A stretch of DNA of 64,000 bases from Bacillota bacterium (GCA_025210655.1 JAOARG010000035.1:1-64000), one strand, 5' to 3'. Counted from the stretch's first letter, positions 17,029-26,411 are shown. Notes: a model not told the origin generated them from the sequence alone. Translations and numbers: made by a program.

Positions 17029-18718
17029 TTAATTGTCTCAGCCTATTAATCGCAGCAACAACTTCAAATTTCCTAGGCATAGCTAAATTACCAGGATGTT
17101 TTCCTTTGTATGGTGATAAAACTTCCAATCCAAATTTATCAATATCTGAATAAAGTATGTCAATAATTTTATCAAGTGGAGTATTATTATCCACTATTTT
17201 TTTCCCTATATAGTTAATCATCATAGCTATTGCCCTTGTCTGACTGTGATCTACTAACTGTTCTACATATGATAAATCTATTGAACTCATCCCGTAAAGA
17301 ATAGTATGGAGTCCTTTTGAATCGACTTTTTCTTTACGTCCCTTTGAAGGATTAAAAGACCTATTACTAATTATTCTGTGGCTTATTGAGCCGAAATTTA
17401 CTCCTCCTTCAATATTTCTTATATGGGTATATTTTTCTGATAGTTCTTTAGCTTCTTTTGTTACATCAATAGCTTTATATTCATCTAGCATTATAATATT
17501 GTCAGCCACAGAAAAATAATCTCCAGAACCACCTATTACAAGAATAGTGGAAACATTATAGTCGTTATAAAGCTGTCTTGCTTTATCGATGAATGGAGTG
17601 ATAGGCTCTTTGTCTTTTCCAACAAGTTTTTGCATTCTTCCATCTCTAATCATGAAGTTAGTAGCACTTGTATCCTCATCGATAAGGAGTAATTTGCTCT
17701 CCATCTCCAGAGCTTCAATAATATTTGTAGCTTGGGAAGTAGATCCAGAAGCATCGTCTGAAGAGAATCTTTTAGTATCCTTACCGAAGGGAAGGTTATT
17801 GATAAAAGGTGATATATCAACCTTTTCTACGCTACGTCCGTCTTCAGCTCTTATTTTGAATGCCGTAGGATCTGTGATTACAAATTCTCTACCATCTCCA
17901 GGAATATGATTGTAGACACCTCTTTCTATTGCTTTTAGAAGTGTACTTTTACCGTGATAACCGCCACCTACTATTAGTGTAATTCCTTTGGGAATTGCCA
18001 TACCTGTGACTGTTTTTCCATGAGGAAGATCAACCTTAACTTCAAATGACGGGGGAGATGTAAATGGAACAAGTGACTTATCCCTAAGTGGTCTATTGCT
18101 AATACCACTTTCCCTAGGTAGAACTGCTCCGTTTGAAATAAAGGAAATATAGTTATTATCCTTGATAAATTTGCGTAATTCATTCTGTTGATCATTAGTA
18201 TGAATATGTTTTATCAACTGTTTATGGTCATACTCAAAAACAGTTTTATTAAGAATTGCAGGTATGCTATTAGACAATAAAGTAATAGCCTGTTTACCTA
18301 ATACGGATCTTCCTCTTGCAGGAAGACCTATTGATAATCTAAATTCTATTTTCTCCTTGTTGACTCTTACAGAAGCCCTATCAATTACTTCTTGACCGGG
18401 TCCATCGATTAATATCAAGCCGCTTTTACCAGATCCACTTTTGTTTTGACCTTCTTTGTGAATTCTCCAAGAGGCTTCCCTTGCAAAGAAGTCTTCAAAA
18501 GCAATTTTTCTTTCCCTTGTATTGAAAAGTTCTGTATCTAGATTGGACCTTTTAATTGGATAATCAACTCTTATCCTTGATGGACTGGCAAATGGATCCC
18601 CTTGAACATAGTCTATATGCAGGGTGAAACCCTCACCTTGATATGAACCTTGAATATCTTTATATGCTTTGTAGCCTCTACCGTCAATTTTTTTCAATGC
18701 ATTTATTAATCTTTCCAT
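17018..18718 (-). CDS. COG3044-type ABC-class P-loop ATPase
   Basis: A 566-residue predicted ATPase of the family annotated as 'ABC_ATPase' (COG3044), which has no transporter partner. The Walker A motif is GGGYHGKST (near residue 250), and LLLIDEDTSATNFMIRD is the Walker B region (near residue 345). The N-terminal GRGYKAYKDIQGSYQGEGFTL segment is typical of the family. A trypanosome member is reported to bind mitochondrial RNA, so nucleic acid may be the ligand; that is weak inference here. It is monocistronic and convergent with the Dabb gene. Confidence 0.82.
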   Translation of the reverse strand: MERLINALKKIDGRGYKAYKDIQGSYQGEGFTLHIDYVQGDPFASPSRIRVDYPIKRSNLDTELFNTRERKIAFEDFFAREASWRIHKEGQNKSGSGKSGLILIDGPGQEVIDRASVRVNKEKIEFRLSIGLPARGRSVLGKQAITLLSNSIPAILNKTVFEYDHKQLIKHIHTNDQQNELRKFIKDNNYISFISNGAVLPRESGISNRPLRDKSLVPFTSPPSFEVKVDLPHGKTVTGMAIPKGITLIVGGGYHGKSTLLKAIERGVYNHIPGDGREFVITDPTAFKIRAEDGRSVEKVDISPFINNLPFGKDTKRFSSDDASGSTSQATNIIEALEMESKLLLIDEDTSATNFMIRDGRMQKLVGKDKEPITPFIDKARQLYNDYNVSTILVIGGSGDYFSVADNIIMLDEYKAIDVTKEAKELSEKYTHIRNIEGGVNFGSISHRIISNRSFNPSKGRKEKVDSKGLHTILYGMSSIDLSYVEQLVDHSQTRAIAMMINYIGKKIVDNNTPLDKIIDILYSDIDKFGLEVLSPYKGKHPGNLAMPRKFEVVAAINRLRQLKVL

Positions 18719-18826
18719 AATTACTTCTCCAATATTAATTTATTTTACTTTTCTATTATTGTACCGTAAATTTGTATATTAATAAAATGAGAAATAGTGA
18801 TATGATATATATAAGGGGTGATAATT

Positions 18827-19960
18827 TTGACAAAATTTCATGAAATAAGAGAGTTGTTTCCAGGTGCCGAAAAAAATATATATTTGGATACAGCTACTTC
18901 AGGTCTGTTGCCAAAAAATACATATCAAATCATGGAGGAGCATCTTAGGCTTAGGATGGAAGACGGTCTTATAATAGAGAAGTATTGGGATAAGTGGAGT
19001 AAAGTTGATGAACTTAGAAGTAAGGTAGCTAAGCTAATTAATTGTATCCCCGAAGAAGTTTATTTTGGTATAAGTTCTTCTGATATGATTAATGCATTTT
19101 CAGCTAATATAGAAATACCTGAAGGAAAAGAAATACTCGTACCAGATATATCATTTCCATCTACAAGAAATACATGGCTTGCAAGGGAGAAAGATGGAGC
19201 AAAGGTACGTTACATAAAAGCTGTGAATAGTGTAGTTACAACTGAAAGTATAATAGAATCAATAGACGATAATACATTTGCGGTATCAATATGTTCTGTA
19301 GAACCTTCAAGTGGTTATTTTTATGATCTGAAGAAAATAGGGGAGGCTTGTAGAGATAAGGGGGTATATTTTGTTGTTGATAGTACCCAAGGTTTGGGTG
19401 CAATGAAACATGATGTCAAAGAAATGAAAATAGATGTACTTATTGATTCAACTTATAAATGGATGTCAAATATATTTGGTATAGGGTTAGGATATATAAG
19501 GAAAGATATTTTAAAAGATCTTACACCATCCCACATAGGTTGGGTAGGCACAAATGATAGGATGAAAGATTTCTCAAATCCTCTTTTAAACATGAGTGAA
19601 GAAGCTAAGAAATTTGAAACTGGGGGACTGAATTGGTTAGGAATACTAGGACTAGACAGTTCGCTAGATATTGTTGAAAATTTAGGAAAAGAAAACATAG
19701 AATCCTATATTTTAGAACTTACCGATTATTTGTATGAAAAAGTAGAAAAAACAGAAGGAATATCCTTCTATCCTGAAATCAACAAAGAAAATAGAAGCTG
19801 TATTTCATATCTAAAAATAGATAATCCCCTAACAAAAGAAGAATTCCTAGAAAGGGGAGTAGTACTTAACGTTTCAGGAGATAAGATTAGAGTAGGATTA
19901 CATTATTATAATAATAAGAAGGATGTAGATGCTTTGATTAGCGTTTTGGAAACGGTTTAG
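18827..19960 (+). CDS. Class V aminotransferase / cysteine desulfurase-like
   Basis: A PLP-dependent fold-type I enzyme of about 377 residues. The Schiff-base lysine is in DSTYKWMSNIFGIG (near residue 209), and the PLP-binding aspartate in VVDSTQGLGAM. It resembles the selenocysteine lyase/isopenicillin-epimerase-like branch of class V. The desulfurase active-site cysteine loop is not evident, so the reaction is unknown. I chose TTG 18827 because AGGGGTG lies 6 bases before it; a GTG 9 bases upstream would overlap that site. A repeat cluster follows. Confidence 0.78.
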   Translation: MTKFHEIRELFPGAEKNIYLDTATSGLLPKNTYQIMEEHLRLRMEDGLIIEKYWDKWSKVDELRSKVAKLINCIPEEVYFGISSSDMINAFSANIEIPEGKEILVPDISFPSTRNTWLAREKDGAKVRYIKAVNSVVTTESIIESIDDNTFAVSICSVEPSSGYFYDLKKIGEACRDKGVYFVVDSTQGLGAMKHDVKEMKIDVLIDSTYKWMSNIFGIGLGYIRKDILKDLTPSHIGWVGTNDRMKDFSNPLLNMSEEAKKFETGGLNWLGILGLDSSLDIVENLGKENIESYILELTDYLYEKVEKTEGISFYPEINKENRSCISYLKIDNPLTKEEFLERGVVLNVSGDKIRVGLHYYNNKKDVDALISVLETV

Positions 19961-19967
19961 AAATTAA

Positions 19968-20425
19968 AAAAGACCCCAAAATAAAAGTCTGGTCTATGAA
20001 TGTCGAAGAATCAAAATGATGCTTTTTGCTGAAGCAAAACCATAAAAATTAAATGAATAGGAACATTTCAATTTAATTTTTATTAGCTTAACTGACAAGA
20101 GCGACTTGAACTAAGGTCTTGAATTTCCGATCTACGACCTACCACCAACGATCAACGGTTACAATTTACTGAGAAATCACTCTATATGAATGTCACAGCT
20201 ATTCTGATAAGAGCGACTTAAACTCTGGTCTTAAAGAAAATGACCCAAAATGTAAGTCTGGCCTGTCAGGAGAGTACTGCTAATATATGGCCTGATTTGT
20301 CCTGTAAGGGCTACCCATACTGAGAAATCACTCTATATGCATGTCATAGCTATGCTGTTAAGAGCGACTTGAACTAAGGTCTTGAATTTCCGATCTACGA
20401 CCTACCACCAACGATCAACGGCTCC
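19968..20425 (-). repeat. Dispersed RAYT-type repeat cluster, two cores
   Basis: Cores AAATCACTCTATATG lie at 20174-20188 and 20326-20340. One unit contains the long arm (TTTTTGCTGAAGCAAAA plus the AT-rich palindrome), the other the short spacer. CTACGACCTACCACCAACG tails occur twice. It starts next to the stop codon of the aminotransferase gene. Confidence 0.82.
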
Positions 20426-20448
20426 TCTGATGGAGTTGAAACAACTCT

Positions 20449-20534
20449 CCCTAGTCTAGAAGTAGCAGGGCTAACTTCTCACCTAGACATGAACAAAGTG
20501 AACGCCTAGATGCTTATGAAATAAGTCCCTAGAC
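20449..20534. repeat. Half ladder-palindrome (family D, CTAGAC rungs)
   Basis: CCCTAGTC (20449-20456), CACCTAGAC (20480-20488), GCCTAGATG (20504-20512) and TCCCTAGAC (20526-20534) are separated by short segments. At least two of these segments are hairpins (GAAGTAGC with a GCTAACTTC partner; CTTATgaaATAAG). The complementary GTCTAGT rungs occur only at 47.8 kb. Confidence 0.5.
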
Positions 20535-20567
20535 AAAAAAAGATGCCAATAAAAGGCATCTTTTTTA
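20535..20567 (-). terminator. Terminator of the MATE gene
   Basis: AAAAAAGATGCC pairs with GGCATCTTTTTT around AATAAAA, directly after the stop codon on the minus strand. It is symmetric and could work both ways. Confidence 0.88.
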
Positions 20568-20571
20568 AAGT

Positions 20572-21942
20572 CTAAGCAGTAGTCAAATTATTTATCCATT
20601 TAAATGATCTATATCTAATTAGGCAACAGAAGAATTTTATAAATTCTTCAATTAAAACCAATCCATATACATATTCTACACCTAATTTGAACACGAAAGC
20701 TCCTGCTAAAGCTGCTGGCACTCCAATAAGCCACATTGTTATAAGTTCAAAGTATAGAGCTGCTTTTGTGTCTCCACCGCCCCTTAGTATTCCTACAATA
20801 AGTAGAATGTTGATAAATCTAATAGGGAAGATAAAAGAACTAAGCATTAATATATTATCACTACTTCTATATACTTCACTGGATACATCGAAGAAACTTA
20901 ATATGAATCCTTTTGATAGGAATAGAAGAATACCAATACTTACTCCTATACCAAGTGCTGTTTTTAGGAAATACGCAGAATATATTTTCGTCCCCTCCAT
21001 ATCATCTTCACCGATCTTATTAGCGATCATTACACAAGATGCATGGGAAATCCCGAAGAATAGAACCATGAATACATTTTGGATTGACGTACATATCTGT
21101 ATTGATGCTAGAGCAGTTACACCAATTCTTCCGTAAATGACCGCGTACACAACCATACCAAATCCCCAACACATTTCATTAACAACTACGGGCATAATAG
21201 TTTCATTTATTTGTTTTACAAAACTTCTTTTAAGTGATTTTAGATTACTGATGGAAACTACAAATAGAGGTGTACTTTTATGAACTATAGCAATTAATAA
21301 GACTGCCTCAATAATTCTTGCAATAAGTGTTGCTATAGCCGCACCTTTTACTCCAAGTACTGGAGCACCGAATTTACCAAATATAAGTACGTAGTTTAAT
21401 ATAATGTTTATTATTACTGCAATAAAACTAGTTACCATTGGAATATATGATTTACCAATACTTCTATAAGAAATTCCATAACATAAGGATATTGCTGTGA
21501 AGAGGTATCCAAAAATTACTATATAAAGATAGTCAAGACCATATTTTATTACATATGAATTGTCATTGAATATTTTAATAATATAATCATCCATGATGAA
21601 AAGGGCTGCTATGAATATTAAAGCAGTAAATATACCAACAACCATAGAATACCCCATGATTTCCTTAATCTTATTCTTATAGACTTTAATCTTCTCACCA
21701 GTGTTTGTTACTAGGAATCCATAGTACTGTGAAATAAGTACATTAGATCCTGAGAATAAACCCATTGCCAACAGGTTAAAAATAAAAAATATCTGATTAG
21801 CAACTCCAAGTGCTGCTATTTGATATTCGCCAAGTTTTCCAATCATAAAAGTATCAACCATATTTACAGACGTACTTATGAGTGATTGAATAGTGATTGG
21901 CAGAGCTATGTAAAATAACTTTTTTGCAAATTCTTTTTTCAT
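20572..21942 (-). CDS. MATE family efflux transporter
   Basis: A polytopic membrane protein of about 456 residues with some 12 hydrophobic segments. It is expected to export drugs or metabolites using an ion gradient. It opens KKLFYIALPITIQSLISTSVNMVDTFMIGKLGEYQIAALGVANQ, typical of MATE/MOP, and the internal second half repeats this pattern. I chose the ATG at 21942 with GGGAGGAC upstream over an in-frame start 21 bases earlier. A hairpin with a T run on the minus strand lies just upstream, so premature termination may control expression. The substrate is unknown. Confidence 0.9.
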   Translation of the reverse strand: MKKEFAKKLFYIALPITIQSLISTSVNMVDTFMIGKLGEYQIAALGVANQIFFIFNLLAMGLFSGSNVLISQYYGFLVTNTGEKIKVYKNKIKEIMGYSMVVGIFTALIFIAALFIMDDYIIKIFNDNSYVIKYGLDYLYIVIFGYLFTAISLCYGISYRSIGKSYIPMVTSFIAVIINIILNYVLIFGKFGAPVLGVKGAAIATLIARIIEAVLLIAIVHKSTPLFVVSISNLKSLKRSFVKQINETIMPVVVNEMCWGFGMVVYAVIYGRIGVTALASIQICTSIQNVFMVLFFGISHASCVMIANKIGEDDMEGTKIYSAYFLKTALGIGVSIGILLFLSKGFILSFFDVSSEVYRSSDNILMLSSFIFPIRFINILLIVGILRGGGDTKAALYFELITMWLIGVPAALAGAFVFKLGVEYVYGLVLIEEFIKFFCCLIRYRSFKWINNLTTA

Positions 21943-21963
21943 TATGTCCTCCCAAATATACAA

Positions 21964-22006
21964 AAATAGCCACTATATCCCTCGAAACGAAAGGATTATA
22001 GTGGCT
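21964..22006 (-). promoter_or_regulatory. Hairpin before the MATE gene, possible attenuator
   Basis: On the minus strand GCCACTATAATCC pairs with GGATATAGTGGC and is followed by TATTTTTG, then the GGGAGG site and start. This has the form of an intrinsic terminator in the leader. No riboswitch consensus is recognised upstream. Confidence 0.5.
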
Positions 22007-22065
22007 TTCTTCACTGTTATCTCAATAAATATTACTACATATTTTATTGGAAGGCAATAGTTTTT

Positions 22066-22502
22066 TTTGCGGTGTATTTTTTCTTATGGAAAAAATGGTG
22101 GTGTACTCACCATTGACTAATGGTATCGTGGTGGTTTTTGGGCATTATGCCCAAGGTGGTTTGGGTAGGGGAAGAGGGGAATCGCACTTTGTTAGTGCTG
22201 GGGGAATCATCTTTGCAAGCAAAGACTAGGGGAAGGGGAAGACATAAAATCTTTAATAAATAATTAAAAGATCTTAAGTTCTTCCTCTTCCCCTAAATAT
22301 TGTTTTCAATATTGATTCACCTAGTTTTGTAAACAAAACGATTCTCCAAGCACTAAAGAATTTAAGTGCGATTTCCCCGACCGCTGTTTGATTTATCAAA
22401 CAAACCACCAGGTTAGTATAAAATATTGACATGGTCCTAGTCATTAATTTATACGATTTAGCTTCAGCTAAAAACATCCTAATATGACGAGTAAACCACC
22501 TA
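22066..22502. repeat. Complete ladder-palindrome element (family A)
   Basis: Left rungs are GGTGGTGT, GTGGTGGTTT, GGTGGTTT, AGGGGAATC-type (22176-22183), GGGGAATC (22201-22208) and TAGGGGAAGGGGAAGAC (22227-22243). Right rungs are GTTCTTCCTCTTCCCCTA (22278-22295), GATTCACC, GATTCTCC, GATTTCCCC and AAACCACC (22402-22408 and 22493-22500). Hairpin arms between them include ttgggcattatgcccaa, gcactttgttagtgc, aatattgttttcaatatt, gttttgtaaacaaaac and tgtttgatttatcaaaca. Two short open frames inside (22047-22229 plus, 22274-22477 minus) look accidental. Confidence 0.75.
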
Positions 22503-22512
22503 ATTCACAAAA

Positions 22513-22565
22513 AATAAAAACACACTACAAAGCAAAAGTTGTGATACCTTTGTTCTGCAGCGTGT
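22513..22565 (-). terminator. Terminator of the cold-shock gene
   Basis: On the minus strand an ACAC..ACAAAG stem pairs with CTTTGT..GTGT and is followed by TTTTTATTTTT. Confidence 0.7.
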
Positions 22566-22582
22566 AATGTAGGCTAATTTAA

Positions 22583-22780
22583 TTACTTAACTGTAATGTT
22601 CTCAGCTTGAGGACCTTTTTGTCCTTGTCCAACTTCGAAAGATACTTCTTGACCTTCTTCTAAAGTCTTGTATCCATCAGCATTGATTTGTGAGAAGTGA
22701 GCGAAAACGTCTTGTCCGTCTTCTCCAGTAATAAATCCATATCCTTTTTCTGCGTTAAACCATTTAACTGTACCGTTCAT
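22583..22780 (-). CDS. Cold-shock protein, CspA family
   Basis: A 65-residue single cold-shock domain, the usual length. It binds single-stranded RNA and DNA and acts as an RNA chaperone. RNP1 is KGYGFIT (residues 13-19) and RNP2 is VFAHF (about 26-30). GGAGG lies just before the ATG. The promoter is about 125 bases upstream, leaving a long 5' leader as in cold-induced csp genes. It is monocistronic with its own terminator. Confidence 0.95.
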   Translation of the reverse strand: MNGTVKWFNAEKGYGFITGEDGQDVFAHFSQINADGYKTLEEGQEVSFEVGQGQKGPQAENITVK

Positions 22781-22913
22781 CTTGTGAACCTCCTAAATTT
22801 TATTATTATTAAATCAAGTAAAACTGATACTAACTTTAAAAACAAGGAGATTACGGTAGTAATGAACCTTCTTAAATACACATCAATTTTTCTTTTGTTT
22901 TAACAACATACTT

Positions 22914-22943
22914 ATAGTATCATGTCTTTGGTCGATTTGTCAA
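22914..22943 (-). promoter_or_regulatory. Promoter of the cold-shock gene
   Basis: On the minus strand TTGACA (22943-22938) and TACTAT (22919-22914) are separated by 18 bases. The predicted 5' untranslated leader is about 125 bases. Confidence 0.6.
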
Positions 22944-23023
22944 TCAATTTTCCAAAATTTATATTTTGCAATTAATTAAGCAAAGGCTTAAAATATAAAT
23001 ATAGCATAAAATGGAGGAATTAG

Positions 23024-24244
23024 ATGAAGGATAGTTCAAAAGTAACTAAGATAATAAATTCCCTCAAGAGTGGTATTGTACCTAGCGAGAATTTTAGAGA
23101 ATTTCTTGTGGGAAGGGACGATGAAAAGAAGGAACTAAATAGAATACTAGATAATATACAAAGTGATGTCGGATCGATAAAATTTATCACAGGGGCATAC
23201 GGAAGTGGAAAATCATCCTTACTTAAGTATGTTATGGAGTATGGGGGAAATAATAATTTTCTAATTAGTAAAATCAGTCTAGATAGGGGATTTAAGTTTT
23301 ATAAACTTGAAGAGCTTTATTATCACATTATGCACGGACTATATTATAAGGGGAAAAATGTTTCTTTTGATGACCTTTTTACAATATGGTTAGACAAAGT
23401 AAAGGAAGATAAAAATAATAAGCCATACAATTATATAAATAACCTTATTAAAGAAATTACAACATACAATGAATCATTTGGAAGAGTATTTTTTTCATAT
23501 ATAAGGGCGAAGATATCAAATAGTGAAGAGGAAATGAAAGTAATGTCCTCGTGGCTTTCTGGGGAACCTAATATTCCATACAAAATTAAAGAGAAGTATG
23601 GTATAAAGGGTTCAATAGATAGGAATAATTCAGTTGATTATCTAAAATGTTTTTGTACACTAATCGAAATCCTTGGTTTTTCAGGAATGGTAATTTTAAT
23701 TGATGAAGTTGATGTATTACTTGATGAAAGAAGTGATTTAAGGCAAAAGTCTTTTGTAGGTGTTAAAGGCTTCATAGATATGACCGTAAATAGTGAGTTT
23801 AAGAATTGCGGACTAATTTTCTCAGGTGGAGAAAGATTTTTTGTGGATGATAAGGGTGTAAAGACTTATGAAGCTTTGATGCAGAGATTGTCTTACACAG
23901 AGTTTACGGAAAAAGCTGGCTTGATGGATTATAAAAAGCCAGTAATGTGGCTTAGAAATATAGATTTAGATAGTTATTATAATCTTGGAGAAATGATATA
24001 TACAATTTACAGTAGTATTAATGATATTAATCTTAAAATATCAGTTCCTTCTGTTGTAAATTGGGTTTTTCTTGAGTATAAGAAAGGAAAAAGAGAATTT
24101 CGTGATCTTACAATTAGGGACTTTTTAATTAAATATATGGAGATTTTAGATATTATATCTCAAAATCCCGAAAACAAGATATATACGTATGAATTAGAAG
24201 CTTCCTACAATGGTAGGGAAATGAAGTTCAAAAATAGACTTTAG
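23024..24244 (+). CDS. DUF2791/BrxD-like P-loop ATPase
   Basis: A 406-residue AAA-like ATPase. The N-terminus (INSLKSGIVPSENFREFLVGRDDE) and overall layout resemble DUF2791 proteins such as BrxD of BREX phage defence. Walker A is GAYGSGKSS (near residue 57), Walker B is VILIDEVDVL (near residue 225). FSGGERFFVDD may be the sensor region. No other BREX gene is in the window. It is the first gene of a tight five-gene operon; the next starts 8 bases after its stop. The ATG has a TGGAGGA site. The function is unknown; an ATP-driven regulator or remodeller is inferred. Confidence 0.72.
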   Translation: MKDSSKVTKIINSLKSGIVPSENFREFLVGRDDEKKELNRILDNIQSDVGSIKFITGAYGSGKSSLLKYVMEYGGNNNFLISKISLDRGFKFYKLEELYYHIMHGLYYKGKNVSFDDLFTIWLDKVKEDKNNKPYNYINNLIKEITTYNESFGRVFFSYIRAKISNSEEEMKVMSSWLSGEPNIPYKIKEKYGIKGSIDRNNSVDYLKCFCTLIEILGFSGMVILIDEVDVLLDERSDLRQKSFVGVKGFIDMTVNSEFKNCGLIFSGGERFFVDDKGVKTYEALMQRLSYTEFTEKAGLMDYKKPVMWLRNIDLDSYYNLGEMIYTIYSSINDINLKISVPSVVNWVFLEYKKGKREFRDLTIRDFLIKYMEILDIISQNPENKIYTYELEASYNGREMKFKNRL

Positions 24245-24252
24245 GAGGCAAC

Positions 24253-24717
24253 ATGGCATATACGGTTGAAGATTTGGTAAATAAGTTTATAGAAATAGAA
24301 AATAAAGGTGATGCATATTATAAAGAGTTATCAGTAAATCCTAATATGGATATCAAAACTAGGACTATATTTAAGATATTTCAGGCTGAAGAGGAGAAAC
24401 ACGCTGATGAATATAAGAATATGCTAAATCTTTTAGGGGAAGAGAAAAATCAAGAAATAGATTTTTTACTATATGATAAATCTCAAAAAATTCTTCGGAA
24501 TATGAATTTTAACAATTACACTTTTAATGAATTAACTAGTAAAGATGTATTGAAGAATATTTTATTTATAGAAAAAGAGTTTTTAGCTCTAGCTTTATCA
24601 GTGCAAGGTACTATAGTGAAGGAAGAAGCAGATAAGGGTAGTGGAGCATATAGAATTCTTACGGAAATAATCGAAGAAGAGAAAAATCATATTTCAAATA
24701 TTGAAAACTTCTTATAG
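24253..24717 (+). CDS. Rubrerythrin/ferritin-like diiron protein
   Basis: A 154-residue four-helix protein. Carboxylate ligands expected for a diiron site are visible: a glutamate in IEIENKGDAYY, EEEKH (about 50-54), an IEKEFLA glutamate and EEEKNH near the C-terminus (about 141-146). There is no rubredoxin zinc-ribbon, so it is a rubrerythrin-like core only. It may handle peroxide or oxidise a partner. GGAGGCAAC precedes the ATG. It lies between the P-loop ATPase and the TatD-like gene with gaps of 8-9 bases. Confidence 0.8.
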   Translation: MAYTVEDLVNKFIEIENKGDAYYKELSVNPNMDIKTRTIFKIFQAEEEKHADEYKNMLNLLGEEKNQEIDFLLYDKSQKILRNMNFNNYTFNELTSKDVLKNILFIEKEFLALALSVQGTIVKEEADKGSGAYRILTEIIEEEKNHISNIENFL

Positions 24718-24726
24718 GAGAGTACT

Positions 24727-25521
24727 ATGTTTGTTGATTTTCATTCACATATTCATATGTATGATAAAAATGAATTAGATGATTTAATAAAGTATTACAA
24801 AGAAAATTGTATTTTTACTTTTTCTAATAGTTTGGACATAGACAGTTTTGAGTACTCTAAGAAACTGTTTTCTGAAATTGAAAATATATATCCCACATTC
24901 GGTATTCATCCATGGAAATCTGACATAACTTTTGATGAGTCTCTATTGTTGAAATATCTTGATGACTCATTAATTGTTGGTGAGGTGGGGATAGACAATT
25001 TGTGGACTGATATTGATATAAGAATTCAGAAAAAAGTATTTGGAAAAATTCTTGGATATTGTAGTCACAATAATGTAATAATGACTATTCATACTAAAGA
25101 TGCAGAAGAAACTATTGCTGATATGATGGAGAAGATGGATTATAGATTGGGTGTTATACATTGGTATTCAGGAGATGAAAAAATATTTAAAAGATTTTTG
25201 GACTTAGATTGTTATTTTACAATTTCACCTGAAATACTTGTGAGTAAAGAGTATTTGAAAAAATACCCGATCCCTATAAATAGATTACTAATCGAAACAG
25301 ATAATCCTGGTGCATTTGAATGGGCAACAGCTAAAAAATCTGAATATGGTGATATTATTAAGGTTTATGAGGCTGTAGCCAAAGTGTTTGACATTGAAAC
25401 TGAGAATCTTAAAAAGCAAATCATAAATAATATGTCAAAACTAATGAATAGAAGTACAAGGGGAAAAGAATTAATGAATCATTTTATTGATATTAATAAT
25501 AAGTGTAGGTGTAAATCTTGA
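24727..25521 (+). CDS. TatD-family metal-dependent hydrolase
   Basis: A 264-residue amidohydrolase-like TIM barrel. Metal ligands are visible: HSHIH (residues 5-9), the glutamate in VGEVGID, the histidine in IHTKDAEET and the aspartate in LLIETDNPG. HWYSG lies in the usual substrate loop. TatD proteins cleave DNA or nucleotides, but relatives act on other phospho or amide bonds. AGGAGAG precedes the ATG. The stop overlaps the next start by 4 bases (TTGA), so they are translationally coupled. The substrate in this operon is unknown. Confidence 0.82.
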   Translation: MFVDFHSHIHMYDKNELDDLIKYYKENCIFTFSNSLDIDSFEYSKKLFSEIENIYPTFGIHPWKSDITFDESLLLKYLDDSLIVGEVGIDNLWTDIDIRIQKKVFGKILGYCSHNNVIMTIHTKDAEETIADMMEKMDYRLGVIHWYSGDEKIFKRFLDLDCYFTISPEILVSKEYLKKYPIPINRLLIETDNPGAFEWATAKKSEYGDIIKVYEAVAKVFDIETENLKKQIINNMSKLMNRSTRGKELMNHFIDINNKCRCKS

Positions 25522-26411
25522 AAAATGCTTGGATAATATATAATGGGAGTCTTAATTCTCCCAAAATAATGGATTTAGTAGATTACTTTGTTGAAGAGAT
25601 GTCTAATAGAGGTGTTTTATTAGAAAAAGTGAGTAATCTTCAAATCATTGGTGAATTAAATACAGATATTAATAGATTGATTGCAAATTTAGACTTGAAG
25701 AAACCTGATTTTGCAATACTTTGGGATAAAGATGTTACACTAGGAAGACATTTGGAAAAGATGGGACTAAGGGTATTTAACTCATCGCGGGGAATTGAAC
25801 TTTGTGATAATAAGGGATATACTTTTGAGGTGTTGAGCGAAAAAGGAATAAATATTCCGCGAACAATTATTGCTCCACTTATTTATCCAAGAGTTAAGAT
25901 AAATGACTTCCAATTATATGAGAATATTGCTATAGAATTAGGTTATCCACTTGTTATAAAAGAATGTTATGGTTCTTTTGGAGCACAGGTATATTTGATA
26001 GAAAACTTTGAACAGATGAAGGAAAAGGTAATTTCTTTAGGTTCAATACCCTACGTTTTTCAGGAGTTTATATCAACAAGTCATGGACGTGATGTAAGAA
26101 TAAATGTGGTTGGAGATCTTGTTGTAGGTTCGATGTATAGGGAATCAGACGGAGATTTTAGAGCTAATATTAGTGCTGGTGGTAAAGGTAAGTCATATAT
26201 TGCAAACCAGCGGGAAGAAGAAATTGCTATCAAAGCTGTAAAAGAATTGGGTCTTGATTATGCTGGGGTTGATATACTTTTTGGAAAAGGAGATCAACCT
26301 GTAGTTTGTGAAGTTAATTCAAATCCACACTTCAAATCAACCTTAGAGTATACAGGTGTAGATGTAGGTAAGGCGATTGTGGAATATATTTTGAAGGAAG
26401 TTTATCTATGA
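25518..26411 (+). CDS. ATP-grasp ligase, RimK-like (first of a pair)
   Basis: A 297-residue ATP-grasp enzyme, expected to join a carboxylate to an amine through an acyl phosphate. ATP-binding and metal motifs are seen in PLVIKECYGSFGAQVYL (about 152-168), QEFISTSHGRDVRINVVG (about 183-200) and VVCEVNSNPHF (about 261-271). It begins with TTG inside the upstream stop (TTGA), and its stop overlaps the next ATG (ATGA). The acceptor is unknown; peptide or protein tailing as in RimK is one option. Confidence 0.82.
   Translation: MKNAWIIYNGSLNSPKIMDLVDYFVEEMSNRGVLLEKVSNLQIIGELNTDINRLIANLDLKKPDFAILWDKDVTLGRHLEKMGLRVFNSSRGIELCDNKGYTFEVLSEKGINIPRTIIAPLIYPRVKINDFQLYENIAIELGYPLVIKECYGSFGAQVYLIENFEQMKEKVISLGSIPYVFQEFISTSHGRDVRINVVGDLVVGSMYRESDGDFRANISAGGKGKSYIANQREEEIAIKAVKELGLDYAGVDILFGKGDQPVVCEVNSNPHFKSTLEYTGVDVGKAIVEYILKEVYL

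Noticed and set aside
18827..19960. Cysteine desulfurase (IscS/SufS) annotation
   Set aside because: The PLP lysine is clear but the desulfurase active-site cysteine loop is not, and no iron-sulfur assembly genes are adjacent.
22047..22477. Two short open frames (plus 22047-22229, minus 22274-22477)
   Set aside because: They lie inside the family A palindrome, follow its rungs and arms, and lack ribosome sites and family likeness.
23024..24244. BREX phage defence system
   Set aside because: Only a BrxD-like ATPase is present; PglX, PglZ, BrxC and the other BREX genes are absent from the window.
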